DNA of 64,000 bases from Caprella mutica (Eukaryota; Arthropoda; Malacostraca; Amphipoda; Caprellidae). The number at the start of each line of letters is the position of its first letter. Positions within the stretch are counted from its first letter, which is position 1. The stretch is taken from assembly GCA_947561585.1 (NCBI GenBank), contig CANNZV010000252.1, positions 62,001 to 126,000 on the forward strand, read 5' to 3'. Both the position numbers and the translations under genes were made by a program. Under the pieces are notes generated by a model, which was not told the origin of the DNA, ran no database searches, and worked only from the letters and a program-made list of their open reading frames with translations. Positions 21,348 to 34,000 of this stretch are shown in pieces.

Positions 21348-22923
21348 TAATAATAATAATAGTAATAACAATAATAATTTATTCAGAAAAAAGTTTGTAC
21401 AAAGATATTATAACGGTTACAATATAATTTGCTAAACAAATTCTGATGCCCTTCCAGGTACCCTAAAATAGGGTATTATTGGGCAGTTTATTTATTGTTG
21501 AATTTCTATTAAAAACAATACAGCATATTAAAAGATAATCCTACATAAGAATACTATATAATTAAATTTAAGCATTATCATACATCAATTTTTTAAGTTC
21601 AGTTTTGAAATCTTTACACTGACTAATGTTCCTCAGATTTAGAGGTAGTTTATTCCACTCCAATACGGCATTGTGAAAGAATTGGTTTTGAGTAACAGTT
21701 TTCCTCAATTGAGGTATATTTAAATTTTCATTTGTATGAAAACGAGTTTGATGCGCATGGACAGGGGATAGTTCTGAAATTTTGATGTGAAAGTAACTAC
21801 TGAAGTTATCATTTATAGAATATTTATGGAAATACAAGAGAATATTAAAAACAAAGAGTTCACTGAATGGGAGAGGCTGTCGTATAGCCTGTGGTGATTT
21901 AGAAATTAATTTCAAAGCAGCAATTTGAACTTTAGTGATTCTCAAACGATTAGTAATACCACAGCCTCCCCAAATAGCTATACCATAGGTAAGAAGTGAC
22001 TGAAATAACGAGTAATATAACTGTTTCAAAGCTACAGGCGGTAAAATATTATACATTCTCCTCATGATACCAGATACACAAGACAGCTTTCTAGTTAGGT
22101 AGTTCACATGGCTACTGAAATTCAACCTATCATCAAGATAAACTCCCAAAAATTTAACACTTTTTTCCTGAATGACAGGATTGTTACCAATAGATATGGA
22201 AATGTTGTCAGTTCCAGTGCGTGCATGGCTGAATAACATGAAGGAACTTTTATCCACATTAAGAGATAATCTATTTGCCTGAAGCCACACGTTAACCTTG
22301 TCCAACTCCATGCTAACATCTCGACACAAAAGTTGGAGATCATCACCTGACATATAAACGGTTGTGTCATCTGCAAAGTGCACAAATTCAAGCTTATCTG
22401 AGGACTTACACATGTCGTTGACATACAATGAAAAAAGATACGGAGAGCTGACAGATCCTTGCGGAAGTCCTATGCTCAGTGTTTCTGCACGTGATTTCAC
22501 TCCTCCCACATCTACGGTCATGCTTCGATTAGTCAAATAGTCATCAAACCATCTAGATACTACTCCCCTAAATCCCAACATTTCTAACCTTTTAACCATT
22601 ATCGACCTGTTTACCGTATCAAAGGCTTTACTTAAATCCAAGAATACGGCTATGGTATGAAGTTTCTTGTCAAGATTGTTAGCACACCTATCTACTATAC
22701 TTAATATAGCATCAGATGTGCTATACCCAGCCCGAAATCCGTACTGTTCCCCACAAATGATCCCCTCTTTATCCAGGTAAGATAACACTCTTGACTTCAT
22801 CAACTTTTCGATTACTTTTGAAAGTGTATGTAAAATAGATATTGGTCGATAATTATTTACAATCTTTGAGATGATATCAGCTCCATTCCAAAGGTCGATG
22901 ATTTCATAACCCTCTGACTGAGT
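21346..22923 (-). mobile_element. 5'-truncated CR1/Jockey-type non-LTR retrotransposon
   Basis: The minus-strand element contains the reverse transcriptase frame, about 190 bp of 3' UTR, and an ATT/TTA-type microsatellite tail (21346-21379) that merges with the 19-bp array. The endonuclease, ORF1 and 5' UTR are absent, as expected from incomplete target-primed reverse transcription. The 5' edge is set near 22923 by loss of protein similarity. No target duplication could be defined because the 3' end lies in repeats. Confidence 0.85.
21568..22923 (-). CDS. Reverse transcriptase, partial (non-LTR retrotransposon ORF2)
   Basis: RNA-directed DNA polymerase of a non-LTR retrotransposon, which would copy element RNA at a nicked chromosomal target. 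The frame is open for about 451 codons from 22923 to a stop at 21568. Motifs in order, numbered from the open end: NNYRPIS (about 23-29), YGFRAGYST (61-69), LDLSKAFD with the first catalytic Asp (95-102), GLPQGSVSSP (152-161), FADD with the catalytic Asp pair (183-186), and KFLGVYLDD. The C-terminus ends in an EWNKLPLNLRN-type segment common in CR1/Jockey-group enzymes. No RNase H follows. The endonuclease half is missing, so the 5' end is a truncation, and the codon at 22803 (TTG) is not a true start. No internal stop is seen, suggesting a fairly recent insertion. The exact clade is uncertain. Confidence 0.9.
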   Translation of the reverse strand, partial: TQSEGYEIIDLWNGADIISKIVNNYRPISILHTLSKVIEKLMKSRVLSYLDKEGIICGEQYGFRAGYSTSDAILSIVDRCANNLDKKLHTIAVFLDLSKAFDTVNRSIMVKRLEMLGFRGVVSRWFDDYLTNRSMTVDVGGVKSRAETLSIGLPQGSVSSPYLFSLYVNDMCKSSDKLEFVHFADDTTVYMSGDDLQLLCRDVSMELDKVNVWLQANRLSLNVDKSSFMLFSHARTGTDNISISIGNNPVIQEKSVKFLGVYLDDRLNFSSHVNYLTRKLSCVSGIMRRMYNILPPVALKQLYYSLFQSLLTYGIAIWGGCGITNRLRITKVQIAALKLISKSPQAIRQPLPFSELFVFNILLYFHKYSINDNFSSYFHIKISELSPVHAHQTRFHTNENLNIPQLRKTVTQNQFFHNAVLEWNKLPLNLRNISQCKDFKTELKKLMYDNA

Positions 22924-22926
22924 TTA

Positions 22927-23573
22927 ATTTCTTCTAAAGGAAGGAAGGAGGTAATTTCCGGGCAATGAAGTAACGAATGGAGGAGAGTAACTCCCGTGGA
23001 TTTTCTCATCTCTCACCAAATTGCTCTGTGATTCGATGGAAAATTCTTCGTTCGCTTCAATTCAGAACTTTGATTGAAAATGACTTGAGTGAGAGTTTGA
23101 ATCTCCAGCAAACGCAGCAGTCCGCCTCTTTTAACTTCCAATATTATTATGCATCTTCTTTGAGGTGTAATTGCTATTTGAGACAGCAAATGCAGTCAAT
23201 TTCTGGTCAATTTTATTCATGTTATAGTTTATAATGTCTGTACTAACATTAGTTGAATATAATTTAGTTATGTAATTGACATTAGTTGATTTTTAATTAT
23301 TTACATCTAAATGAAGATAATAAAAAAACTATATCTATTTTGATAATCATAACATTTAGAATACATATTAATTGTTTAGTACCATTTAACCCCTTAACTC
23401 CTGATAGACTAAAGTGCGTATAATCGTAATGTGCTCATAAATAATTAGCCAATGTTCATTAAGTTCCAAACAAAGTCGTTAGAGTGAATAACTAAAAAGA
23501 ACAGACAGTTAAACAACCATTAGCAAATTTAGTGGGAATATACAGTGGTGACTGTGTTAGTGGTGCAGTTAGC
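22927..23573. other. Unique sequence
   Basis: An 85-codon plus frame (22977-23234) is unrecognised. The sequence becomes very AT-rich after 23230. Confidence 0.45.
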
Positions 23574-24208
23574 ACTATAGTACAGTTAGCACTATAGTAC
23601 AGTTAGAACTATAGTACAGTTAGAACTATAGTACAGTTAGCACTATAGTACAGTTAGCACTATAGTACAGTTAGCACTATAGTACAGTTAGCACTATAGT
23701 ACAGTTAGCACTATAGTACAGTTAGCACTATAGTACAGTTAGCACTATAGTGCAGTTAGCACTATAGTACAGTTAGCACTATAGTACAGTTAGCACTATA
23801 GTACAGTTAGCACTATAGTACAGTTAGCACTATAGTACAGTTAGCACTATAGTACAGTTAGCACTATAGTACAGTTAGCACTATAGTACAGTTAGCACTA
23901 TAGTACAGTTAGCACTATAGTACAGTTAGCACTATAGTACAGTTAGCACTATAGTACAGTTAGCACTATAGTACAGTTAGCACTATAGTACAGTTAGCAC
24001 TATAGTACAGTTAGCACTATAGTACAGTTAGCACTATAGTACAGTTAGCACTATAGTACAGTTAGCACTATAGTACAGTTAGCACTATAGTACAGTTAGC
24101 ACTATAGTACAGTTAGCACTATAGTACAGTTAGCACTATAGTACAGTTAGCACTATAGTACAGTTAGCACTATAGTACAGTTAGCACTATAGTACAGTTA
24201 GCACTGTA
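23574..24208. repeat. 17-bp minisatellite, about 37 copies
   Basis: The unit is ACAGTTAGCACTATAGT, nearly invariant apart from two early GAACTATAG copies and isolated GTGCAG/CTGTAG changes. This homogeneous half is followed directly by the composite half. Confidence 0.97.
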
Positions 24209-25565
24209 GTACAGTAGTAACTATACATTTATAGTACAGTTAGCACTATAGTACAGTTAGCACTATACATTTATAGCACAGTTAGCACTATAGTACAGTA
24301 GTAACTATACATTTATAGTACAGTTAGCACTATAGTACAGTAGTAACTATACATTTATAGTACAGTTAGCACTATAGTACAGTAGTAACTATATATTTAT
24401 AGTACAGTTAGCACTATAGTACAGTAGTAACTATACATTTATAGTACAGTTAGCACTATAGTACAGTTAGCACTATACATTTATAGCACAGTTAGCACTA
24501 TAGTACAGTAGTAACTATACATTTATAGTACAGTTAGCACTATAGTACAGTAGTAACTATACATTTATAGTACAGTTAGCACTATAGTACAGTTAGCACT
24601 ATACATTTATAGCACAGTTAGCACTATAGTACAGTAGTAACTATACATTTATAGTACAGTTAGCACTATAGTACAGTAGTAACTATACATTTATAGTACA
24701 GTTAGCACTATAGTTCAGTAGTAACTATATATTTATAGTACAGTTAGCACTATAGTACAGTAGTAACTATACATTTATAGTACAGTTAGCACTATAGTAC
24801 AGTTAGCACTATACATTTATAGCACAGTTAGCACTATAGTACAGTAGTAACTATATATTTATAGTACAGTTAGCACTATAGTACAGTAGTAACTATACAT
24901 TTATAGTACAGTTAGCACTATAGTACAGTAGTAACTATACATTTATAGTACAGTTAGCACTATAGTACAGTAGTAACTATATATTTATAGTACAGTTAGC
25001 ACTATAGTACAGTAGTAACTATACATTTATAGTACAGTTAGCACTATAGTACAGTAGTAACTATATATTTATAGTACAGTTAGCACTATAGTACAGTAGT
25101 AACTATACATTTATAGTACAGTTAGCACTATAGTACAGTAGTAACTATACATTTATAGCACAGTTAGCACTATAGTACAGTAGTAACTATACATTTATAG
25201 CACAGTTAGCACTATAGTACAGTAGTAACTATATATTTATAGTACAGTTAGCACTATAGTACAGTAGTAACTATACATTTATAGTACAGTTAGCACTATA
25301 GTACAGTAGTAACTATACATTTATAGTACAGTTAGCACTATAGTACAGTAGTAACTATATATTTATAGTACAGTTAGCACTATAGTACAGTAGTAACTAT
25401 ACATTTATAGTACAGTTAGCACTATAGTACAGTAGTAACTATATATTTATAGTACAGTTAGCACTATAGTACAGTAGTAACTATACATTTATAGTACAGT
25501 TAGCACTATAGTACAGTAGTAACTATACATTTATAGTACAGTTAGCACTATACATTTATAGTACA
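24209..25565. repeat. 42-bp composite array derived from the 17-bp unit
   Basis: A 17-bp monomer (AGTTAGCACTATAGTAC) alternates with a 25-bp diverged monomer containing AGTAGTAACTATACATTTAT. Some 59-bp units carry two 17-mers. C/T (ATACATT or ATATATT) and T/C (AGTACAG or AGCACAG) variants recur in the same order several units apart, indicating larger duplications. Confidence 0.95.
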
Positions 25566-26995
25566 GGGTAAGACAGAGTTAAGACAATATAAAAGTCCTA
25601 AGAGGCTATGTAATTCTATGTCTATTTCAAAAAGAAGTACCATCACCACATTAGTTAGTTAGACCTACACATTGAATGGCATACTTATGGTTATAGATGT
25701 AAGGGCTTGACTTTCTAATAGGCTAATACATGTAATACCTACTTTAAATTCTTTTAATGTGTATTATGTTTCTTTTACTCCTCAATAAATTTGTTTCATT
25801 GTTATAGATAGAAACATTATATTTAGATGGTATATAATTATCTCTAGAATAGTTAGGTTTAGGGAGAGAACAGAAAAAAGGTAATTAACCAATTGGACAC
25901 TGTTGAGACATGATGTTATTTCAGAGTTAGTGTATAATATAGAGATGTTTTTATATGAATTATTGTTCATAGCAACACAACAAGTAAATGTATTTTATAT
26001 AAGTATAGTTACTTTAATAGTATACCACAGAGGGGAAATAACTTTAGCTTTAATTTCCTAAGGTATTTTTTACTCCCTAATTTCCTTCCTTTTCAATTTC
26101 CTATCACTCTAACATGTTAGATGGTAATTATAATTAATTACCTAATGATATAATATGCTTTTGGTAGATTTGCTTCAAATTGTTTCTAAATATATTCTAT
26201 CTACATTTTATCCATGTTTACATTACAAAAGTTTTACGTTATCGAATGTTCGCTGGTTAAATCATCTAAATAAAACACAGAGTAGCTACCTTGCATACAC
26301 GAGCCGTTAAGATTCTTATGCTACTTCTGGAGTGCATTCTTTTTCAATCTTATTTTTAATTGCATTGTTTAAAAATGAATAAATTTTTCTGTTTTAATTA
26401 CCTACTGAAAATTCCTACATAATTTATGTTCAAAATTGGACAACAAAAAAGTTACATGAGATTACTGATGTAAAGTATAACTGAGAGAGACTTATAATAA
26501 CATGGCAATCACAATCATTAAAGTGTTATTAAAGTTCTTTCTAATCACAATAAAGTACTTTAGAAAAGTAATTTGAAAAGTTGTAAGTAATCGCATTTTC
26601 TCTCATTGCTGTACAAAGAAATGAAGTCTGCCACAATATAATAGACTAATTTAAATTAATGTTAGGAAAGTAACTTAAGTCTTCGGTAATTATTTTATAA
26701 GAAACATTGATAGAAATTAAGTTATGAGGAATTTTATTTTCTAAAAATTATAATTAAAAGTTTGCATTAAAAATTAAGTTTAAATATAGTTTCATGAAAC
26801 GTCTTTCAGGAAATTGCTTTTAAGTAAATTTAAAATTGAAATTAAATAATGAAATAATCCATTAACACTTTGAGAATTATTAATGGATATTATTTCAGTT
26901 TTGCAATTTCTTCAATGTATCTTCAATAAGATATCGATACTAGCAACAATCTAGGGAAACTTAGTGACATTGTATAATATGTGGCAATTGTGGCA
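25566..26995. other. AT-rich unique sequence with one small inverted repeat
   Basis: GAAATAATCCATTAA (26851-26865) pairs with TTAATGGATATTATTTC (26880-26896), with a 2-nt insertion. No gene is recognised. Confidence 0.55.
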
Positions 26996-27172
26996 ACATT
27001 AACAGTTCGGTTACCATTAACAGTTCGGTTACCATTAACAGTTCGGTTACCATTAACAGTTCGGTTACCATTAACAGTTCGGTTACCATTAACAGTTCGG
27101 TTACCATTAACAGTTCGGTTACCATTAACAGTTCGGTTACCATTAACAGTTCGGTTAACATTAACAGTTTGG
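26996..27172. repeat. 18-bp minisatellite, about 10 copies
   Basis: The unit is CAGTTCGGTTACCATTAA, nearly perfect. A multiple of three, so open repeat peptides appear on both strands. Confidence 0.96.
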
Positions 27173-27532
27173 TGAATTTTACCAGTCTATCGACAATTTA
27201 AATAATTTACGCCTACAAACAAGTTTCCCTTTAACAGCTTCTGCCCCTAATATTTTTTTATTTAAATCATAGCACAATAAAGAGGTAGAGAAATGATGGG
27301 AATAGAATTAGAATAACCCAATGACTTGACTTTTATGCATCTAGTTCAAAGTGAGGGACTTATGTTATAGGTGTGTTATTTTGGTCCTTATTCACTAGTG
27401 CCATAAGGGTGATATTAGTTATCTAAAGGTAACTATATAGGCGTGGCCTTATTGCTATGGTTTCTTTAATACTGATTTACTGTCTGATGGACATCTATAG
27501 ATTGAAAATAACTTCCAATGAACTCCATTGCA
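27173..27532. other. Unique sequence
   Basis: No gene recognised. Confidence 0.5.
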
Positions 27533-28199
27533 ACTCACTAGTTTATTATACAAGAATTACATTAAAACTTATTACTTTATTAACAAACTCACTAGTTTAT
27601 TATACAAGAATTACATTAAAACTTATTACTTTATTAACTAACTCACTAGTTTATTATACAAGAATTACATTAAAACTTATTACTGTATTAACTAACTCAC
27701 TAGTTTATTATACAAGAATTACATTAAAACTTATTACTGTATTAACTAACTCACTAGTTTATTATACAAGAATTACATTAATACTTATTACTGTATTAAC
27801 TAACTCACTAGTTTATTATACAAGAATTACATTAAAACTTATTACTGTATTAACTAACTCACTAGTTTATTATACAAGAATTACATTAATACTTATTACT
27901 GTATTAACTAACTCACTAGTTTATTATACAAGAATTACATTAAAACTTATTACTGTATTAACTAACTCACTAGTTTATTATACAAGAATTACATTAATAC
28001 TTATTACTGTATTAACTAACTCACTAGTTTATTATACAAGAATTACATTAAAACTTATTACTTTATTAACTAACTCACTAGTTTATTATACAAGAATTAC
28101 ATTAATACTTATTACTGTATTAACTAACTCACTAGTTTATTATACAAGAATTACATTAAAACTTATTACTGTATTAACTAACTCACTAGTTTATTATAC
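27533..28199. repeat. 54-bp minisatellite, about 12 copies, alternating types
   Basis: The unit includes ACTCACTAGTTTATTATACA, AGAATTACATTAAAAC and TTATTACTGTATTAACTA. From copy 4 on, ATTAAAAC and ATTAATAC alternate strictly, giving a 108-bp higher-order unit. A 250-codon plus frame through it is a repeat peptide. Confidence 0.96.
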
Positions 28200-29480
28200 A
28201 TTAATCTAAATTAGAGACAGAATGAAAGAAATGACCATTTTATATGAATATCCAACATAGATTTAAAAGCTCAATTTCTACATTTTACTCACACATCAAA
28301 TATAATAGAACCAAATGACAACCATTGAATAGAAGCAAACCATCATTGAAAAGTCTCCATACACCAAGTGTATGATCGGTGACATCTCATTTCTTTATAT
28401 AATTTTTTTAATTCCTCTTTCTTTCCTTATCTCCATTTTGTTATTTCTTTACGGTAGCCAATCAAATATATTCTTACCCACAGTCAGAACGTCACACTAG
28501 CCTCAAGTTCGTCTGTTCGAAAATAGATATTAGTTAAATTCGAATGATTGCAAAGGATTCTAGAATCTACGAAAGAAATGACACAACATGTTATAATGAA
28601 CTAAAGCCGCTATAGATAAGCTACATGCATTACATTACACTGATAAGCTATTTGAAATATTTAGGAGATACATTATACAATTGAACATTCAAACTAACAT
28701 GTTAGTAATTCTCACAATAGTCAATGAGGAAGGTTAGACCCTTTAATTAGGGAATGGTTAAATGTCCAATCAAAGGACATCTTTTCAAAGTTGGTAATCA
28801 CAATACCACTAAAGTCAATGACAAACTGTCACAATGAGGGAAGCTTCCTCGTGAAGTCTAGTCGGTAACTAACTCTCTCTCTAACTTCTATTACCCTTCT
28901 CTTAACTCCCCACCTCCTTTCGTAAACTAACTAACCCTTCCCTCCATTCTTCATTGCATCGTATATCCACCACCCTATGCGTGTATCCTTTTACTAATCC
29001 ATACTGTCCTAATTCAGCCTAACTAGAAACAATATTTTTTTCCAAAGTGCACCCAGAAGCCGTTACGAAGTTCTTTGCTGAGATATGTCCTAGTCTACTT
29101 TGGGTGCACTTTTTAAAAGATGGTTACATATATTCACAGCACTTTAAGCTCAACTGCTTTCTACACCAAACAATATTGATGAAGCATATCGAGTTGCCTT
29201 ATTTCACTTCCAGCTGTAACCTTTCTGGTAAAACAAATAACTAAACTGTTGCTAAACTCCTGAGTAAATTGTGGTACATATTCCATGATGTATTATTCCT
29301 CAATACTCAATATATAGGAATCGCTTTCCCCAATATATGTACTCGTGACTCAGAAGTCCATTTTTACCATGGCTCAGAAGTCTCTATTTACCCCATTTTT
29401 TCCATTTACCCAAAGTTTAGTCTGAGGGCAGCATTATCCTTGTCAAAGTTTGTATCACAGGACTTATTGGACTACATTTC
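28200..29480. other. Unique sequence
   Basis: A 65-codon frame (29047-29244) and the start of a longer one at 29269 have no recognised domain. At 29330-29400 CAGAAGTC and TTTACC words repeat weakly. No gene is supported. Confidence 0.5.
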
Positions 29481-30305
29481 TGCTATCTCTTACGCTATCT
29501 CTCATATTATTGCTATCTCTCATATTATTGCTATCTCTCATATTATTGCTATCTCTCATATTATTGCTATCTCTTATATTATTGCTATCTCTCATATTAT
29601 TGCTATCTCTCATATTATTGCTATCTCTCATATTATTGCTATCTCTTATATTATTGCTATCTCTCATATTATTGCTATCTCTCATATTATTGCTATCTCT
29701 CATATTATTGCTATCTCTTATATTATTGCTATCTCTCATATTATTGCTATCTCTCATATTATTGCTATCTCTCATATTATTGCTATCTCTCATATTGTTG
29801 CTATCTCTCATATTATTGCTATCTCTCATATTATTGCTATCTCTCATATTATTGCTATCTCTCATATTATTGCTATCTCTCATATTATTGCTATCTCTTA
29901 TATTATTGCTATCTCTCATATTATTGCTATCTCTCATATTATTGCTATCTCTCATACTATTGCTATCTCTCATATTATTGCTATCTCTCATATTATTGCT
30001 ATCTCTCATATTATTGCTATCTCTCATACTATTGCTATCTCTCATACTATTGCTATCTCTCATATTATTGCTATCTCTCATATTATTGCTATCTCTCATA
30101 CTATTGCTATCTCTCATACTATTGCTATCTCTTATACCATTGCTATCTCTCATACTATTGCTATCTCTCATACTATTGCTATTTATCATATTGTTGCTAT
30201 CTCTCATATTATTGCTATCTCTCATATTATTGCTATCTCTCATACTATTGCTATCTCTCATATTATTGCTATCTCTCATACTATTGCTATCTCTCATACT
30301 ATTTA
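29481..30305. repeat. 18-bp minisatellite, about 46 copies
   Basis: The unit is CTATCTCTCATATTATTG with CTTATATT and CATACTATT variants; the latter concentrate in the right third. Open frames of 320-358 codons exist on both strands (29269-30345, 29450-30412, 29464-30498) only because the unit is a multiple of three and stop-free. Confidence 0.97.
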
Positions 30306-31010
30306 TTCTCTTCTGCGGAATCTTATTTACTTTTCTTCGATATGAAATTGAGAAAAAAGAGTCACGTCGAAATGCTGCCTCTATTCGAAATAAAAAATTG
30401 TGTAACCTTTGACTGAATTGGGAAAATATATTACTCTGTACTGGAAAAAAATGATTTTCTAGTACAGAAATTTTTTTGGTGAAATTAATTTTCCCCATAA
30501 AATTTGGCTTGCGATATCTCCCGAAAATTAATTAGCGATGAAATTATTTAAAAGAAAACTTCTTTTCCCCTATAATTCCTAAGATAAATTCCTTATGAAC
30601 CAACTGCTAAAGTTTCCCTGCTCTATCTTCATGAAGAAACATTTCTACGATTGTTTGGTAGTAATTTGGAAGTTCTACTCCCTAGCTGTCTCAATTAGAG
30701 GTTAGCTTCACAAAGTTAAAGGATAATAATGCCATCACTCTTTGGATGTCAAACCAAAGAAAATAGATAAGTTTTTATCATCCGTATCCTCTGATAAACT
30801 TTCTAAGATAAGTTTTTTATAACCGTTTAAATTAGTTTTTGAATTCAATACTGAGTGACAAAGCACAGGTAGAATGTACTTCTGGTAACATTATGGCCTG
30901 AATATTATCAGGTAAATTCATCATTATCTGACGCAGGACTTTCATTCCTCACTAACATAGACCTGGATAATAAAAAAAAAATCGCAGTAAACCTACCTTA
31001 CCTGGTTCAT
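30306..31010. other. AT-rich unique sequence
   Basis: No gene or repeat recognised. Confidence 0.5.
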
Positions 31011-34000
31011 AATTACCTTCTCCTCTACGGAGTAGTTACCTTCTTCTCTTCTACAGAATAATTACCTTCTCCTCTTCTACAGAATAATTACCTTCTTCTC
31101 TTCTACAGAATAATTACCTCCTCCTCTTCTATAGAATAGTTACCTTCTCCTCCTCTTCTTTAGAATAGTTACCTTCTCCTCTTCTACAGAATAATTACCT
31201 TCTCCTCTTCTACAGAATAATTACCTCCTCCTCTTCTACAGAATAGTTACCTTCTTCTCTTCTACAGAATAATTACCTTCTCCTCTTCTACAGAATAATT
31301 ACCTTCTCCTCTTCTACAGAATAATTACCTTCTCCTCTTCTACAGAATAGTTACCTTCTCCTCTTCTACAGAATAGTTACCTTCTTCTCTTCTACAGAAT
31401 AATTACCTTCTCCTCTTCTACAGAATAATTACCTCCTCCTCTTCTACAGAATAGTTACCTTCTCCTCCTCTTCTTTAGAATAGTTACCTTCTCCTCTTCT
31501 TTAGAATAGTTACCTTCTCCTCTTCTACAGAATAATTACCTTCTCCTCTTCTACAGAATAATTACCTTCTACTCTTCTACAGAATAGTTACCTTCTCCTC
31601 TTCTACAGAATAGTTACCTTCTTCTCTTCTACAGAATAATTACCTTCTCCTCTTCTACAGAATAATTACCTCCTCCTCTTCTACAGAATAGTTACCTTCT
31701 CCTCCTCTTCTTTAGAATAGTTACCTTCTCCTCTTCTACAGAATAATTACCTTCTCCTCTTCTACAGAATAATTACCTTCTCCTCTTCTACAGAATAGTT
31801 ACCTTCTCCTCTTCTACAGAATAGTTACCTTCTTCTCTTCTACAGAATAATTACCTTCTCCTCTTCTACAGAATAATTACCTCCTCCTCTTCTACAGAAT
31901 AGTTACCTTCTCCTCCTCTTCTTTAGAATAGTTACCATCTCCTCTTCTACAGAATAATTACCTTCTCCTCTTCTACAGAATAATTACCTCCTCCTCTTCT
32001 ACAGAATAGTTACCTTCTCCTCCTCTTCTATAGAATAGTTACCTTCTCCTCTTCTATAGAATAGTTACCTTCTCCTCTTCTACAGAGTAGTTACCTTCTC
32101 CTCTTCTACAGAATAGTTACCTTCTCCTCCTCTTCTATAGAATAGTTACCTTCTCCTCCTCTTCTATAGAATAGTTACCTTCTCCTCTTCTCCTCTTCTA
32201 CAGAATAGTTACCTCCTCCTCTTCTACAGAATAGTTACCTTCTCCTCTTCTACAGAATAGTTACCTTCTCCTCCTCTTCTACAGAATAGTTACCTTCTCC
32301 TCTTCTATAGAATAGTTACCTTCTCCTCCTCTTCTATAGAATAGTTACCTTCTTCTCCTCTTCTACAGAATAGTTACCTTCTCCTCCTCTTCTATAGAAT
32401 AGTTACCTTCTCCTCTTCTATAGAATAGTAACCTTCTTCTCCCCTTCGACAGAATAGTTACCTTCTCCTCTTCTACAGAATAGTTACCTTCTCCTCCTCT
32501 TCTACAGAATAGTTACCTTCTTCTCCTCTTCTACAGAATAGTTACCTTCTCCTCCTCTTCTATAGAATAATAAAACTCCTCCTCTTCTACAGTATAGTTA
32601 CCTTCTCCTCCTCTTCTACAGAATAGTTACCTTCTCCTCCTCTTCTATAGAATAGTTACCTTCTCCTCTTCTATAGAATAGTTACCTTCTCCTCCTCTTC
32701 TATAGAATAGTTACCTTCTCCTCTTCTACAGAATAGTTACCTTCTTCTCTTCTACAGAATAATTACCTTCTCCTCTTCTACAGAATAATTACCTTCTCCT
32801 CTTCTACAGAATAATTACCTTCTCCTCTTCTACAGAATAGTTACCTTCTCCTCTTCTACAGAATAGTTACCTTCTTCTCTTCTACAGAATAATTACCTTC
32901 TCCTCTTCTACAGAATAATTACCTCCTCCTCTTCTACAGAATAGTTACCTTCTCCTCCTCTTCTTTAGAATAGTTACCTTCTCCTCTTCTACAGAATAAT
33001 TACCTTCTCCTCTTCTACAGAATAATTACCTCCTCCTCTTCTACAGAATAGTTACCTTCTTCTCTTCTACAGAATAATTACCTTCTCCTCTTCTACAGAA
33101 TAATTACCTTCTCCTCTTCTACAGAATAATTACCTTCTACTCTTCTACAGAATAGTTACCTTCTCCTCTTCTACAGAATAGTTACCTTCTTCTCTTCTAC
33201 AGAATAATTACCTTCTCCTCTTCTACAGAATAATTACCTCCTCCTCTTCTACAGAATAATTACCTTCTTCTCTTCTACAGAATAATTACCTCCTCCTCTT
33301 CTATAGAATAGTTACCTTCTCCTCCTCTTCTTTAGAATAGTTACCTTCTCCTCTTCTACAGAATAATTACCTTCTCCTCTTCTACAGAATAATTACCTCC
33401 TCCTCTTCTACAGAATAGTTGCCTTCTTCTCTTCTACAGAATAATTACCTTCTCCTCTTCTACAGAATAATTACCTTCTCCTCTTCTACAGAATAATTAC
33501 CTTCTCCTCTTCTACAGAATAGTTACCTTCTCCTCTTCTACAGAATAGTTACCTTCTTCTCTTCTACAGAATAATTACCTTCTCCTCTTCTACAGAATAA
33601 TTACCTCCTCCTCTTCTACAGAATAGTTACCTTCTCCTCCTCTTCTTTAGAATAGTTACCTTCTCCTCTTCTACAGAATAATTACCTTCTCCTCTTCTAC
33701 AGAATAATTACCTCCTCCTCTTCTACAGAATAGTTACCTTCTTCTCTTCTACAGAATAATTACCTTCTCCTCTTCTACAGAATAATTACCTTCTCCTCTT
33801 CTACAGAATAATTACCTTCTACTCTTCTACAGAATAGTTACCTTCTCCTCTTCTACAGAATAGTTACCTTCTTCTCTTCTACAGAATAATTACCTTCTCC
33901 TCTTCTACAGAATAATTACCTCCTCCTCTTCTACAGAATAGTTACCTTCTCCTCCTCTTCTTTAGAATAGTTACCTTCTCCTCTTCTACAGAATAATTAC

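Noticed and set aside
22801..22803. Start codon of the reverse transcriptase at this point
   Set aside because: The codon is TTG, and homology (NNYRPIS) continues upstream in frame, so the protein does not begin here.
27457..28209. 250-codon plus frame
   Set aside because: 54-bp repeat; the 25 or so non-repeat residues are unrecognised.
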